Source of the DNA: Bacillota bacterium
Lineage (GTDB): Bacteria > Bacillota > Clostridia > Christensenellales > Aristaeellaceae
Assembly (NCBI GenBank): GCA_009787135.1
Contig: WRGP01000149.1
Coordinates: 1-7,395, forward strand
Direction of reading: 5' to 3'
Length of the DNA stretch: 7,395 nt
The translations under genes were made by a program, and so were the position numbers. A model generated the notes under the pieces. The model was given only the letters and a program-made list of their open reading frames with translations. It ran no database searches and was not told the origin of the DNA. Numbering within the stretch: position 1 is the stretch's first letter; each line of letters begins with the position of its first letter. Shown in pieces: positions 1 through 5,890 of this stretch.

Positions 1-1
1 G

Positions 2-175
2 CAGGTTCCCATCCGCTCTCTTATCCAGTTTGTGAACATCTTTATCGATGGGGTCGCGCAAATGTGGTATTCCATGCGGCAGGGGGCTATCCATTACGAT
101 CCCGGATCGGCGCCGGATATTTCCGAAATGTTTCGAACGCTGGCAAAAGCCGTTATCAATTTTTTGGAGGGGTAA
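2..175 (+). CDS. C-terminal end of a probable TetR-family regulator (5' partial)
   Basis: The frame is open from the left edge and ends at TAA 173-175, giving the last 57 residues of a protein. The fragment has two amphipathic helical stretches, around FVNIFIDGVAQMWYSM and MFRTLAKAVINFLEG. This fits the ligand-binding, dimerising C-terminal helices of TetR-type repressors, which often end in a short leucine-rich helix. The DNA-binding helix-turn-helix would lie outside the window, so the family call rests on the general look of this end. The stop lies only 4 bases before the start of the hydrolase gene, and the hydrolase ribosome binding site lies inside this gene's last codons, so the two are very likely co-transcribed and translationally coupled. 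By analogy with similar operons, the regulator may control the hydrolase. It could also be another helical protein. Confidence 0.5.
   Translation, partial: QVPIRSLIQFVNIFIDGVAQMWYSMRQGAIHYDPGSAPDISEMFRTLAKAVINFLEG
166..172 (+). promoter_or_regulatory. Ribosome binding site for the longer hydrolase start
   Basis: GGAGGGG lies 7 bases before ATG 180 and inside the end of the regulator gene. It supports the 399-residue form of the hydrolase and coupling to the upstream gene. Confidence 0.7.
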
Positions 176-179
176 AAGG

Positions 180-1379
180 ATGAGGCTACTCAAAACGCGC
201 GATCAGAAACCGCGGGAAACATCTCGCGGAAAAACAACGACAACAAGGGGGCAAAACACGCCCCATAAAAGGAGGAAGACAGTCATGGCGCTGCTTATCA
301 TGATGGCCGCTATCGTTGGTATTGTATTGACAGGTTTCCTGGTCGTGCTGATCAATAGCCCCGGCAAGCTTCCGCCGCTCACGGATGAGCGGGGAAACGT
401 GATTCCAGGTTCCCTTTCCGAAAAAACCTGGGTTGAGATCAATGGCATTACGCAGGGCATGTTCATTCGGGGAGAGAACCCCCAAAATCCCGTGGTGCTG
501 TACGTACATGGCGGGCCCGGTACGCCGATGCTGCAATTTATTACCGCTATGGAAAAAAGCGAGCGCCTGGAGAAATACTTTACGGTATGCTATTGGGATC
601 AGCGCGGCTCGGGCATGACATACGCACAATCCAAAGATCCTTCGGCTTTAACGGTGGAGCAAATGGTGGAGGATACGCGCGAAGTGACGGAATATCTCAA
701 ATCTCGTTTCGGTCAGGATAAAATATACCTTTTGGGTCACTCCTGGGGTTCCTATCTCAGCGTGAAAACAATCGAAAAGTATCCTGAGAACTATCTTGCG
801 TATATTGGCGTGGGGCAAACGGTGAACCTGCCGGAATCGGAGCGCTTAAGCTATGATTTTATGCTGGGCCACGCAAAGGAAATCAATGATAAAGAGGTTG
901 TTGAAAAGCTGGAAAAATACGATCCGCGCGCGGCTGACTTTCCATCGCTTGAGTATCTCTTTAAAGTCAGGACGGGTATTCTTGAAAAATACGGAAGAGG
1001 GCGTGTGCGCGAAGACGGGGGGGCTACCTTTCCCAAAATTCTTCAAGCGTTCTTTAGATTTAAGGGATATACGCTGCGCGAAAAAATTGACTGGTTTCTC
1101 GGCGCTGATTTTTCGGGTGTCATTCTGTTTCCAACCGTGCTCCTCAAAGACAACCTTATGCTGTCGTCCGTAAAATTTGAAGTTCCGTTTTATATCCTTC
1201 AGGGGGTTTACGACGGTCAGTGTTCGCCGATGCTCGCGGAACGGTATCTGGATACTTTGGAGGCGCCTAAAAAAGGGTTTTACACGTTTGCCCATTCCGC
1301 CCATTCCCCCAATATGGAAGAACCGGAAGAGTTTGTTAAGGTTTTTCGTAAAATAGCGTCGGAAAACCCCGGCATATGA
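180..1379 (+). CDS. Membrane-anchored alpha/beta hydrolase, proline iminopeptidase-like (peptidase S33 type)
   Basis: The product has 399 residues from ATG 180. An Arg/Lys-rich stretch (residues 1-35) precedes one hydrophobic segment (about 37-59), so the catalytic domain should lie outside the membrane on a signal anchor. The hydrolase domain shows HGGPG (110-114, oxyanion hole), DQRGSG (140-145) and the nucleophile elbow GHSWG (186-190, Ser188). Likely triad partners are Asp345 in YDGQ and His375 in SAHSP. HGGPG with DQRGSG is typical of prolyl aminopeptidases and related S33 enzymes, which release N-terminal proline or cleave related esters and amides; the substrate here is unknown. Two starts are possible. 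ATG 180 has GGAGGGG at 166-172 (7-base spacing) and follows the regulator closely. ATG 285 has GGAGG at 271-275 (9-base spacing) and would give 364 residues beginning almost directly with the membrane segment. No clear terminator follows the gene. Confidence 0.85.
   Translation: MRLLKTRDQKPRETSRGKTTTTRGQNTPHKRRKTVMALLIMMAAIVGIVLTGFLVVLINSPGKLPPLTDERGNVIPGSLSEKTWVEINGITQGMFIRGENPQNPVVLYVHGGPGTPMLQFITAMEKSERLEKYFTVCYWDQRGSGMTYAQSKDPSALTVEQMVEDTREVTEYLKSRFGQDKIYLLGHSWGSYLSVKTIEKYPENYLAYIGVGQTVNLPESERLSYDFMLGHAKEINDKEVVEKLEKYDPRAADFPSLEYLFKVRTGILEKYGRGRVREDGGATFPKILQAFFRFKGYTLREKIDWFLGADFSGVILFPTVLLKDNLMLSSVKFEVPFYILQGVYDGQCSPMLAERYLDTLEAPKKGFYTFAHSAHSPNMEEPEEFVKVFRKIASENPGI
271..275 (+). promoter_or_regulatory. 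Second ribosome binding site inside the hydrolase gene
   Basis: GGAGG lies 9 bases before the in-frame ATG at 285, just ahead of the hydrophobic segment. It would give a 364-residue form lacking the basic N-terminal tail. Either this is the true start, or both forms are made. Confidence 0.5.
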
Positions 1380-1524
1380 CAAGTGGGGAGATTGAAAAAA
1401 CGTATCCAGATTCGCGGAAAAATAAAGCAATATCCGGCGGCACGGACGGCGCACCTTTGGAACAACCGGTAATCATGAGTACCGCTATGAAAACGAATAG
1501 TATGCATGGCGGAATCTTTTTCAT
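1336..1524 (-). CDS. Small lipoprotein-like frame, possibly a truncated gene
   Basis: The frame encodes 62 residues. It begins with two lysines, then a hydrophobic stretch (about residues 8-19) and a lipobox-like I-T-G-Cys with the Cys at position 21, followed by S-K-G. This is a typical bacterial lipoprotein export signal, so the product would be lipid-anchored on the outer face of the membrane. It starts 18 bases after the SLH gene stop on the same strand. AAGGA lies about 12 bases ahead of the ATG, which is a long but usable spacing. The last 15 or so codons overlap the convergent hydrolase gene antisense, and the remaining mature part is very short and matches nothing I know. It may be the 5' stump of a larger lipoprotein gene cut by a rearrangement, with the tail read by chance out of the hydrolase. 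A genuine tiny lipoprotein is also possible. Confidence 0.45.
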   Translation of the reverse strand: MKKIPPCILFVFIAVLMITGCSKGAPSVPPDIALFFRESGYVFSISPLVICRGFPTLFYEKP

Positions 1525-1542
1525 TATAAATAGTTGTCCTTT

Positions 1543-3294
1543 TTATCGATTGGAATCTTCGCAATAATCGCGCAACATACCCGCAAATTCAATACGGGTG
1601 ATTTCACCCTTCGGAATGAAAAAGTCGCCCGTACCACGGAATATCATTTGCATCATGAGCTTTTTCGCCGCTTCCCTTGCCCATTCGCTTATCTCGTCCG
1701 CATCCCCGGGTTCCATTTCCAAGAGGATATCCGGGGGAATAACCCCTGATAACCGTTGATAATTAAAGAACGCGGCGGCCGCTTCCTCGCGCGTGATTTT
1801 GCGGTCAGGCGCGAATTTACCGTCGCCGTTGCAATCGAATATAATCCCGTTCGCCGCCGCCCATTTCACCGCGTCGCAATACCATGTACCGGCGCCTACG
1901 TCGTCAAACGGGTTGGAAAACACGCCCGCGTCCGGGCTGCCCGCCATGCGGTAAAACGCCGTGGCCGCCATGCCGCGCGTCATCGCCGTATCCGGGTCAA
2001 ACAGCATGGGTGCGGCGCTCGTACCGATCATAAGGCCGTTTTTGAACACATATTCCACGCCGTTGTTTATATAGTCATAAAGCCCCACGTCGGCAAACGG
2101 GCAGGGCCTGTGAACCGTCATTTCGTCGGTATCTTTTGTTACGGCGTAATAGATTACCTTGCTTCTGTACAAATAACCGTACTTAGCCATTTCCCAATAG
2201 TATTTCCCCGGGGAAACGCCGGGACCGGTGGCGGGAATGATTTCCGAGTAATTTCCCGCGTATTTTTGTGACCATCTGCCATCGGCAAGCTGCGCCCAAA
2301 AATGAAAATCAAAATTGCGCGCGTCTTCGCTCAACGGCTCATCTTCTTTGGCGTAACAGCCCAAGCGCAGCGCGATACGGTATTCCTTCGCGGGGTCTAT
2401 GGAAGCGTTGAAGCCGTCTATTCTGCGTAATTTTGATACGCGAAGCCCCGCTTTGTGTTCTTCGACATATTTTTCAAACAGCCCGCCGATATACTCGACA
2501 ACCCCGTCCTCGCCCGATTCAAGGAAAACACGGTTTACGTCTCGGTAACTGCCGCCGAGGTCGTCAAGATGAACCGGGACGCTGTCCCTGACCGCGTAGG
2601 CAAGGCAGTTCGCGTTGACGGTATCATCCAGCCTGCCTTCTTCGGGCACCCGGGTGAAGCCGAATTTGCCGTACCCGCTCGGGCGCTTGCCTACGCGGCC
2701 GCTCACTTTAAGATACGGCGCGTTTCCGTCGCTGTGATACATGTCGGCGAATACGCCCTGTGCCTCGCCCGCAAGGGGGAACAGCGCGAACCCGAAGTTT
2801 TGCGTATCCGCCCGCGTCCACGCTTGTACAATTTCGGTCACCGAAACGCTGACCCAGCCGTCATCTTCCGGCTGCAGAGCCGTGACCGTCAATCCATTGT
2901 TGTCTGCAAGCGCCTTCGCTTCCGCGCACGTCGATATGTACAGCGTCCAGCGCCCGCTCACGGTTCCTATGCGCAGTTCCTTCGGCGGCGCGCCCTCCGC
3001 GGCGTACAGAAATAGTTTCGCTTCGGTAATTTCATCCGCGAAAAAATCAACGCCAAGAGGAACGCGCACAAACGAGAATATATCCCCGCCGCCGGCCGTT
3101 TTGCCGACGCGAATCGTTTTCGTATCAATACCCATGCCGCCGTAGCCTTCCGGGGCGTCGTCGCTGTAAAAGGCGGTGACGGCCCCAGTCCAAGCCGTTG
3201 TTCGTAAAGTTTCCGCGCCGACGGCCGATATAAATGTGCCAAGCGACACAATTACGAAAATCATCAGCGCAATAGTTTTTTTTGTGCTTTTCAT
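1543..3294 (-). CDS. Secreted surface protein: DNRLRE-like domain, Cys/His middle domain, SLH repeats
   Basis: The product has 583 residues. A signal peptide (about 1-27, ending AVGA before ETL) directs export. Residues about 30-200 resemble a DNRLRE-type beta-sandwich: an early F-V-R-V-P-L strand, then W-V-S-V-S-V-T-E-I-V-Q-A-W and a later Phe-Gly-Phe-Ala-Leu strand. Residues about 225-385 form a middle region with NCLAYAV (Cys230) and FDFHFWAQLADGRWSQK (His331), in papain-like or NlpC/P60-like surroundings. Residues about 398-451 and 462-517 are two clear SLH repeats (PFADV, PFDDV; TRGMAATAFYRM, TREEAAAAFF). A third, degenerate repeat runs from about 526 to the end. SLH repeats usually bind pyruvylated or similar secondary cell-wall polymers, so the protein should sit on the cell surface. 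The start is supported by a GAGG about 11 bases upstream and the promoter at 3364-3391. Enzyme activity of the middle region is inference. Confidence 0.88.
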   Translation of the reverse strand: MKSTKKTIALMIFVIVSLGTFISAVGAETLRTTAWTGAVTAFYSDDAPEGYGGMGIDTKTIRVGKTAGGGDIFSFVRVPLGVDFFADEITEAKLFLYAAEGAPPKELRIGTVSGRWTLYISTCAEAKALADNNGLTVTALQPEDDGWVSVSVTEIVQAWTRADTQNFGFALFPLAGEAQGVFADMYHSDGNAPYLKVSGRVGKRPSGYGKFGFTRVPEEGRLDDTVNANCLAYAVRDSVPVHLDDLGGSYRDVNRVFLESGEDGVVEYIGGLFEKYVEEHKAGLRVSKLRRIDGFNASIDPAKEYRIALRLGCYAKEDEPLSEDARNFDFHFWAQLADGRWSQKYAGNYSEIIPATGPGVSPGKYYWEMAKYGYLYRSKVIYYAVTKDTDEMTVHRPCPFADVGLYDYINNGVEYVFKNGLMIGTSAAPMLFDPDTAMTRGMAATAFYRMAGSPDAGVFSNPFDDVGAGTWYCDAVKWAAANGIIFDCNGDGKFAPDRKITREEAAAAFFNYQRLSGVIPPDILLEMEPGDADEISEWAREAAKKLMMQMIFRGTGDFFIPKGEITRIEFAGMLRDYCEDSNR

Positions 3295-3363
3295 AATCTA
3301 CGCATCCTCATAAAATCTTTTAGGCTTTTATAGTTTTTGCCGGGATAAACGGGTATGAAAGTC

Positions 3364-3391
3364 AGTATAGCACATTCTCCACGAGTCGTAA
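3364..3391 (-). promoter_or_regulatory. Promoter of the SLH protein gene
   Basis: Read leftward, TATACT (3369-3364) is preceded by TGC, making an extended -10, with a weak -35 TTACGA (3391-3386) after a 16-base spacer. Transcription would begin near 3357, leaving a leader of about 60 bases. The weak -35 fits reliance on the extended -10. Confidence 0.6.
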
Positions 3392-3401
3392 TCTTTTTTC
3401 G

Positions 3402-3429
3402 TTGAACCGGTGGTATTATGTGGTATACT
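3402..3429 (+). promoter_or_regulatory. Promoter of the tautomerase gene
   Basis: TTGAAC (3402-3407) and TATACT (3424-3429) are separated by 16 bases, with TGG directly before the -10 (extended -10). Transcription would begin near 3436, giving a leader of about 29 bases before the tautomerase start. Confidence 0.75.
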
Positions 3430-3464
3430 TAAGTTGTCGTATCAAAAAATAAGGAGGCCATCGT

Positions 3465-3701
3465 ATGCCGCATGTTGTCATCAAAGCCATTCAAGGGGCC
3501 ACGCCCGCACAGTATCAGGAGGCCGCCGACCGGATTGCCGACGTCATCAATAAGACGCTGGGAAAACCGGCCAAGTACATTTCCGTATCGGTGGAAGAAT
3601 ATTCTTTTCCGGAATGGGAAGGCGTTTATAACGAGTTTGTGAAGGATAAGGCCAATGTGCTGGTGAAGCCAGGCTATACCAATCCGAAGACTTTCGCGTA
3701 A
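3465..3701 (+). CDS. Tautomerase superfamily protein, PptA-like
   Basis: The product has 78 residues and begins Met-Pro-His. Removal of Met exposes Pro1, the catalytic base of 4-oxalocrotonate tautomerase superfamily enzymes, which move double bonds in keto/enol compounds. The layout fits the family: a beta strand (PHVVIKAI), a helix (about 14-32), a second strand (YISVSVEEY, 38-46) and a C-terminal helix. The length, the Trp in FPEWEGVY and the closing KPGYTN motif resemble the roughly 77-residue E. coli PptA type more than the 62-residue 4-OT type. AAGGAGG (3451-3457) lies 7 bases before the ATG. It has its own promoter and stands alone between a divergent SLH gene and a convergent NusG-domain-II gene, so context gives no substrate. 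It should be a soluble cytoplasmic enzyme working as a small oligomer. Confidence 0.85.
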   Translation: MPHVVIKAIQGATPAQYQEAADRIADVINKTLGKPAKYISVSVEEYSFPEWEGVYNEFVKDKANVLVKPGYTNPKTFA

Positions 3702-3726
3702 CGATACGCCGATATGGCGGGCTATA

Positions 3727-4137
3727 TTATACGTCCGGCAGGTTCTCGTCCACAATTCGCCGGCCGCTGTCTGAAAGCGCAAGCTCCACCAGCACGCGGT
3801 TTGGCAGGCACACGATGGACCGGCCCAAGGCGCGGGCAGCCCAGTTGGAAGCGGTTACCTCTCCCTGGTGCAGGCACAGCTGGTTTTTGCAGCTCGCGTA
3901 GGCCATGCGCACGCCCCCATCATTGATGGAGATGATGTTCTTCTCCCCGCTTTCCTGCTCAATGACCACATCCCGCTCTTCATCAAGCGGCACGGCGGCA
4001 TACAGCTCGCCATTGACGCGGATCTCCACCATGCCGCTAAGCGCCTGCCCGCCGCGCGCCCATACCATAGCACCGTAGGCCGCGGCGGACATAAGCAGCG
4101 CAAGGCAAATGATGAGCCAATCTTTTTTGCGGATCAT
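3727..4137 (-). CDS. NusG domain II-containing membrane protein
   Basis: The product has 136 residues. A basic start (MIRKKD) leads into one hydrophobic segment (about 7-28), then an extracytoplasmic domain. That domain carries the marks of stand-alone NusG-domain-II proteins of Firmicutes: VEIRVNGE, a short strand region, A-S-Cys-x4-Cys with Cys83 and Cys88, then H-Q-G, and S-I-V-C-L-P-N-R near residue 107. The Cys pair could form a disulphide or bind metal. Its biochemical role is unknown, but family members often lie beside flavin- or redox-linked membrane proteins. I chose ATG 4137 because AGGGAG (4150-4145) sits 7 bases upstream. An in-frame ATG at 4161 would add 8 residues but lies almost at the predicted transcription start. 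The gene ends 25 bases from the tautomerase stop and diverges from the secreted protein at 4327. Confidence 0.82.
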   Translation of the reverse strand: MIRKKDWLIICLALLMSAAAYGAMVWARGGQALSGMVEIRVNGELYAAVPLDEERDVVIEQESGEKNIISINDGGVRMAYASCKNQLCLHQGEVTASNWAARALGRSIVCLPNRVLVELALSDSGRRIVDENLPDV

Positions 4138-4169
4138 TCGGCTTCTCCCTGTCCATGGCATTATTTACC

Positions 4170-4198
4170 ATCATACCACACGGATATCCAATTTAAAA
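4170..4198 (-). promoter_or_regulatory. Promoter of the NusG-domain-II gene
   Basis: Read leftward, TATGAT (4175-4170) is preceded by TGG (extended -10), with a poor -35 TTTTAA (4198-4193) at 17-base spacing. The predicted start near 4163 gives a leader of about 26 bases to ATG 4137. Confidence 0.5.
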
Positions 4199-4244
4199 GA
4201 TTAGGCAGGGCCCGAGTTTATTCTCATTTTAGTTCGTTAACCTC

Positions 4245-4273
4245 TTGTCAATCTTTGGTACATGCGCTATAAT
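4245..4273 (+). promoter_or_regulatory. Strong promoter of the secreted FMN-binding-like gene
   Basis: TTGTCA (4245-4250) and a perfect TATAAT (4268-4273) are separated by exactly 17 bases. Transcription would begin near 4280, giving a leader of about 47 bases. This is among the best promoters in the window, so the secreted protein is probably made in quantity. Confidence 0.85.
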
Positions 4274-4326
4274 GGAAACAGGCGGGAATATGATCCGCAC
4301 AATTTTTGTAAAGGAGAGCATATGAC

Positions 4327-4893
4327 ATGAAAAAGACTCTCTCTGTGGTGCTGGCCCTGGTTCTCTGCTTTGGCGCCTCCCTCGCGCTGGCCGACACCTT
4401 TGGCCTTGGCATCGTGACCTCCATTGATGCCTCCACGCCCGGGTATATCGAGGACGGCGAGGCCTACAACGGCAGGGCACAGGTAGATTCCACCATTTGC
4501 GCCGTCATTCTGGACGACAAGGGCGTCATCGTTGACATCTATTTTGACGTGGCGCAGACCCGCGTTGACTTCACGCCCGAGGGTGAGATTCTCTCCGATC
4601 TGGAAGCTATCCAGAAGACCAAGATGGAAAAGCGGGATGGATACAACATGCGCGGCCGCTCGCCCATCGGCGCGGAGCTGTTTGAGCAGGTGAACGCGCT
4701 GAGGGCATTTTGCATCGGCAAGACCGCGGAAGAAGTCTTGGGCATGAAGCTTACGACGGAAGGCGATCACGCGGGCGCGTCTGCGGACGCTGATCTCGCC
4801 ACCTCCTGTACCATTACGATCAATGAATATCTGGCTGCGCTGGCCAAGGCCGTGGCGAACGCCGCGGCGGGAGAGATTCTGGAGATTCAGTAG
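4327..4893 (+). CDS. Secreted protein with a distant FMN-binding-domain resemblance
   Basis: The product has 188 residues. A clear signal peptide (1-22, MKKTLSVVLALVL core, cut after LALA) exports it. The mature part begins with GLGIVTSID. A segment with DGEAYNGRAQVDSTICAVILDD (about 43-64) is followed by GVIVDIYFDVAQTRVDF. The end has DADLATSCTITINEYLAALAKAV (about 154-176). This order recalls FMN-binding domains (a D-G-x-Y-x-G strand early, an S-G-A-T-x-T-S flavinylation site late), but the late motif here is ATSCTIT, so covalent flavin attachment by ApbE is doubtful. Similar exported proteins of unknown role occur in Clostridia. ATG 4327 is used because the ATG at 4322 stops after two codons; GGAG at 4313-4316 lies 10 bases upstream. 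A strong promoter and a strong terminator make this a single-gene unit, divergent from the NusG-domain-II gene. Function is unknown. Confidence 0.82.
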   Translation: MKKTLSVVLALVLCFGASLALADTFGLGIVTSIDASTPGYIEDGEAYNGRAQVDSTICAVILDDKGVIVDIYFDVAQTRVDFTPEGEILSDLEAIQKTKMEKRDGYNMRGRSPIGAELFEQVNALRAFCIGKTAEEVLGMKLTTEGDHAGASADADLATSCTITINEYLAALAKAVANAAAGEILEIQ

Positions 4894-4911
4894 GTATGGA
4901 TGACCCCAAAT

Positions 4912-4948
4912 AAAAAAGCCCGGGCCAAAGTTTGGCCCGGCTTTTTTT
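4912..4948. terminator. Bidirectional intrinsic terminator
   Basis: The stem pairs GGGCCA (4922-4927) with TGGCCC (4933-4938) around a short loop. It extends through GCC/GGC with one bulged C and then into A6/T7 tracts. Rightward the hairpin ends in seven T (4942-4948); leftward it ends in six T on the other strand. It begins about 19 bases after the secreted-protein stop and also lies about 90 bases beyond the leftward phosphoesterase stop, so it serves both converging units. Confidence 0.93.
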
Positions 4949-5037
4949 GCCAATGCGGTTCATACCCCGCCCCTGGGGGCGTTCTGTCGAAATAATTTCC
5001 ATCCCGCCTCCCAATACGCTGCGGTGGGGGGAGGGAT

Positions 5038-5805
5038 TCATTCGGCGGCGAAGGTGATCAAAATAACCTGCGGGCGGGCAAAAACCCTTGGCACATCGGC
5101 AAAGGTTCCCGTTCCGTTGCTGACGTAGACCGGCGTGCCGTCCCGGGATTTTGCCCATCCTGACATAAAACGCTGCCCGTACGCGGTGATTGTTTTGCGG
5201 GGCGTCAAAGCCGGGGCCCATAGGCCGAACAAGGTGATTTGCCCGCCGTGCGTATGCCCGCTTACGATCAAGTCTACGGACGAAGTATCCTGCCGCATCG
5301 TAACGTCCGGGTTATGCGCCGCAAGCAGCACGAAATCATCGCCGCGCGCGCCTTTCACCGCCTTTTCCACGCTGGGCGCGCGGTTCCAAAGATCCTCCAC
5401 GCCCGCCACGTAAAGATGGTCCCGAACATGCGCCCCGCTGTTCGACAGGGGATGGATGGCATGCCGCTCCATGGCCGCGAACAGGGCTTTGTAGTTGTCG
5501 TGGTTGCCTTCCACGCCATAGATGCCGTCCGTTGTGACGGCATGCGACAGTATTTCCATGGAACGCTCCAGGGCTCCGGCGCTGGTGGGAAAGTCTCCGC
5601 CCAAAATGAGCAAATCAGGGTGTAGCGCGTTAACCTCCCGCACGACCGCCTCAAGCGCCTGCGCGGAGATCGCGTGGGTGTCGGTGATAAAGGCGACCGT
5701 ATAGCCGTTCATCTCCGCCGGTATTTTCGGCGAATGAAAGGGCACCTTTTTATATTCGACCATTTTGTCCAGCGTCAACGCGGAAATGGCATGAGCGGCT
5801 GCCAC
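5038..5805 (-). CDS. Calcineurin-like metallophosphoesterase, YkuE-like (true 5' end uncertain)
   Basis: From GTG 5805 the product has 255 residues. It shows all the metal-binding motifs of the calcineurin-like phosphoesterase fold: D-T-H (Asp42, His44), GGD (69-71), GNHD (100-103), AAHNP (His164) and SGHTHGGQ (His184, His186). These residues bind two metal ions for hydrolysis of phosphate esters. The GHTHGGQ ending and size resemble YkuE-type membrane-associated enzymes, some of which are linked to lipid or cell-envelope phosphates; the substrate here is unproven. The GTG has no ribosome binding site. The same frame is open upstream to a stop at 5871-5869 and encodes a basic stretch and a hydrophobic segment (RINVFPAIVILAAA), which suits a signal or membrane anchor, but no normal start lies there. 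A -1 shift from a frame overlapping glyS would supply one, giving 284 residues. The gene follows glyS in one operon. Confidence 0.85.
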   Translation of the reverse strand: MAAAHAISALTLDKMVEYKKVPFHSPKIPAEMNGYTVAFITDTHAISAQALEAVVREVNALHPDLLILGGDFPTSAGALERSMEILSHAVTTDGIYGVEGNHDNYKALFAAMERHAIHPLSNSGAHVRDHLYVAGVEDLWNRAPSVEKAVKGARGDDFVLLAAHNPDVTMRQDTSSVDLIVSGHTHGGQITLFGLWAPALTPRKTITAYGQRFMSGWAKSRDGTPVYVSNGTGTFADVPRVFARPQVILITFAAE

Positions 5806-5840
5806 GGCGGCTGCCAGAATGACTATGGCTGGAAATACGT

Positions 5841-5890
5841 TTATCCTTTTTTTATGACGGATACCCTGTCACCCCTTTGTTTTATGGTCA

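Noticed and set aside
48..179. Extension of the hydrolase frame to an ATG at 48
   Set aside because: It would overlap the probable regulator gene for over 120 bases and has no clear ribosome binding site, while ATG 180 and ATG 285 both have strong ones.
1380..1542. Possible terminator between the converging hydrolase and SLH genes
   Set aside because: I found no stem with a T-run in either direction; the only structure of note is the lipoprotein-like frame.
1376..1567. A rightward 63-codon frame whose ATG overlaps the hydrolase stop (ATGA)
   Set aside because: The overlap suggests coupling, but the product has no recognisable feature, runs antisense through the lipoprotein-like frame and into the SLH gene end, and has no ribosome binding site of its own.
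1756..3145. Long rightward frames opposite the SLH gene (171, 186 and 134 codons)
   Set aside because: They lie within a well-supported gene with signal peptide and SLH repeats; GC-rich codons commonly leave the opposite strand open. Their products are rich in Arg, Val and His without motifs.
3696..3713. Small hairpins after the tautomerase (GCGTA/TACGC and CGCC/GGCG)
   Set aside because: The stems are 4-5 pairs, overlap each other and have no following T-run, so they do not qualify as an intrinsic terminator.
4138..4161. Earlier in-frame start for the NusG-domain-II protein at 4161
   Set aside because: It lies about two bases from the predicted transcription start, leaving no room for a ribosome binding site, whereas ATG 4137 has AGGGAG at 7 bases.
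4199..4244. Possible operator or leader RNA between the two divergent promoters
   Set aside because: Apart from a short GGGCCC palindrome at about 4208-4213, I saw no repeat or dyad long enough to support a claim.
4968..4981. GC hairpin CGCCCC/GGGGCG downstream of the phosphoesterase
   Set aside because: The perfect arms leave only two loop bases and there is no T-tract in either direction; the nearby terminator at 4912-4948 is sufficient.
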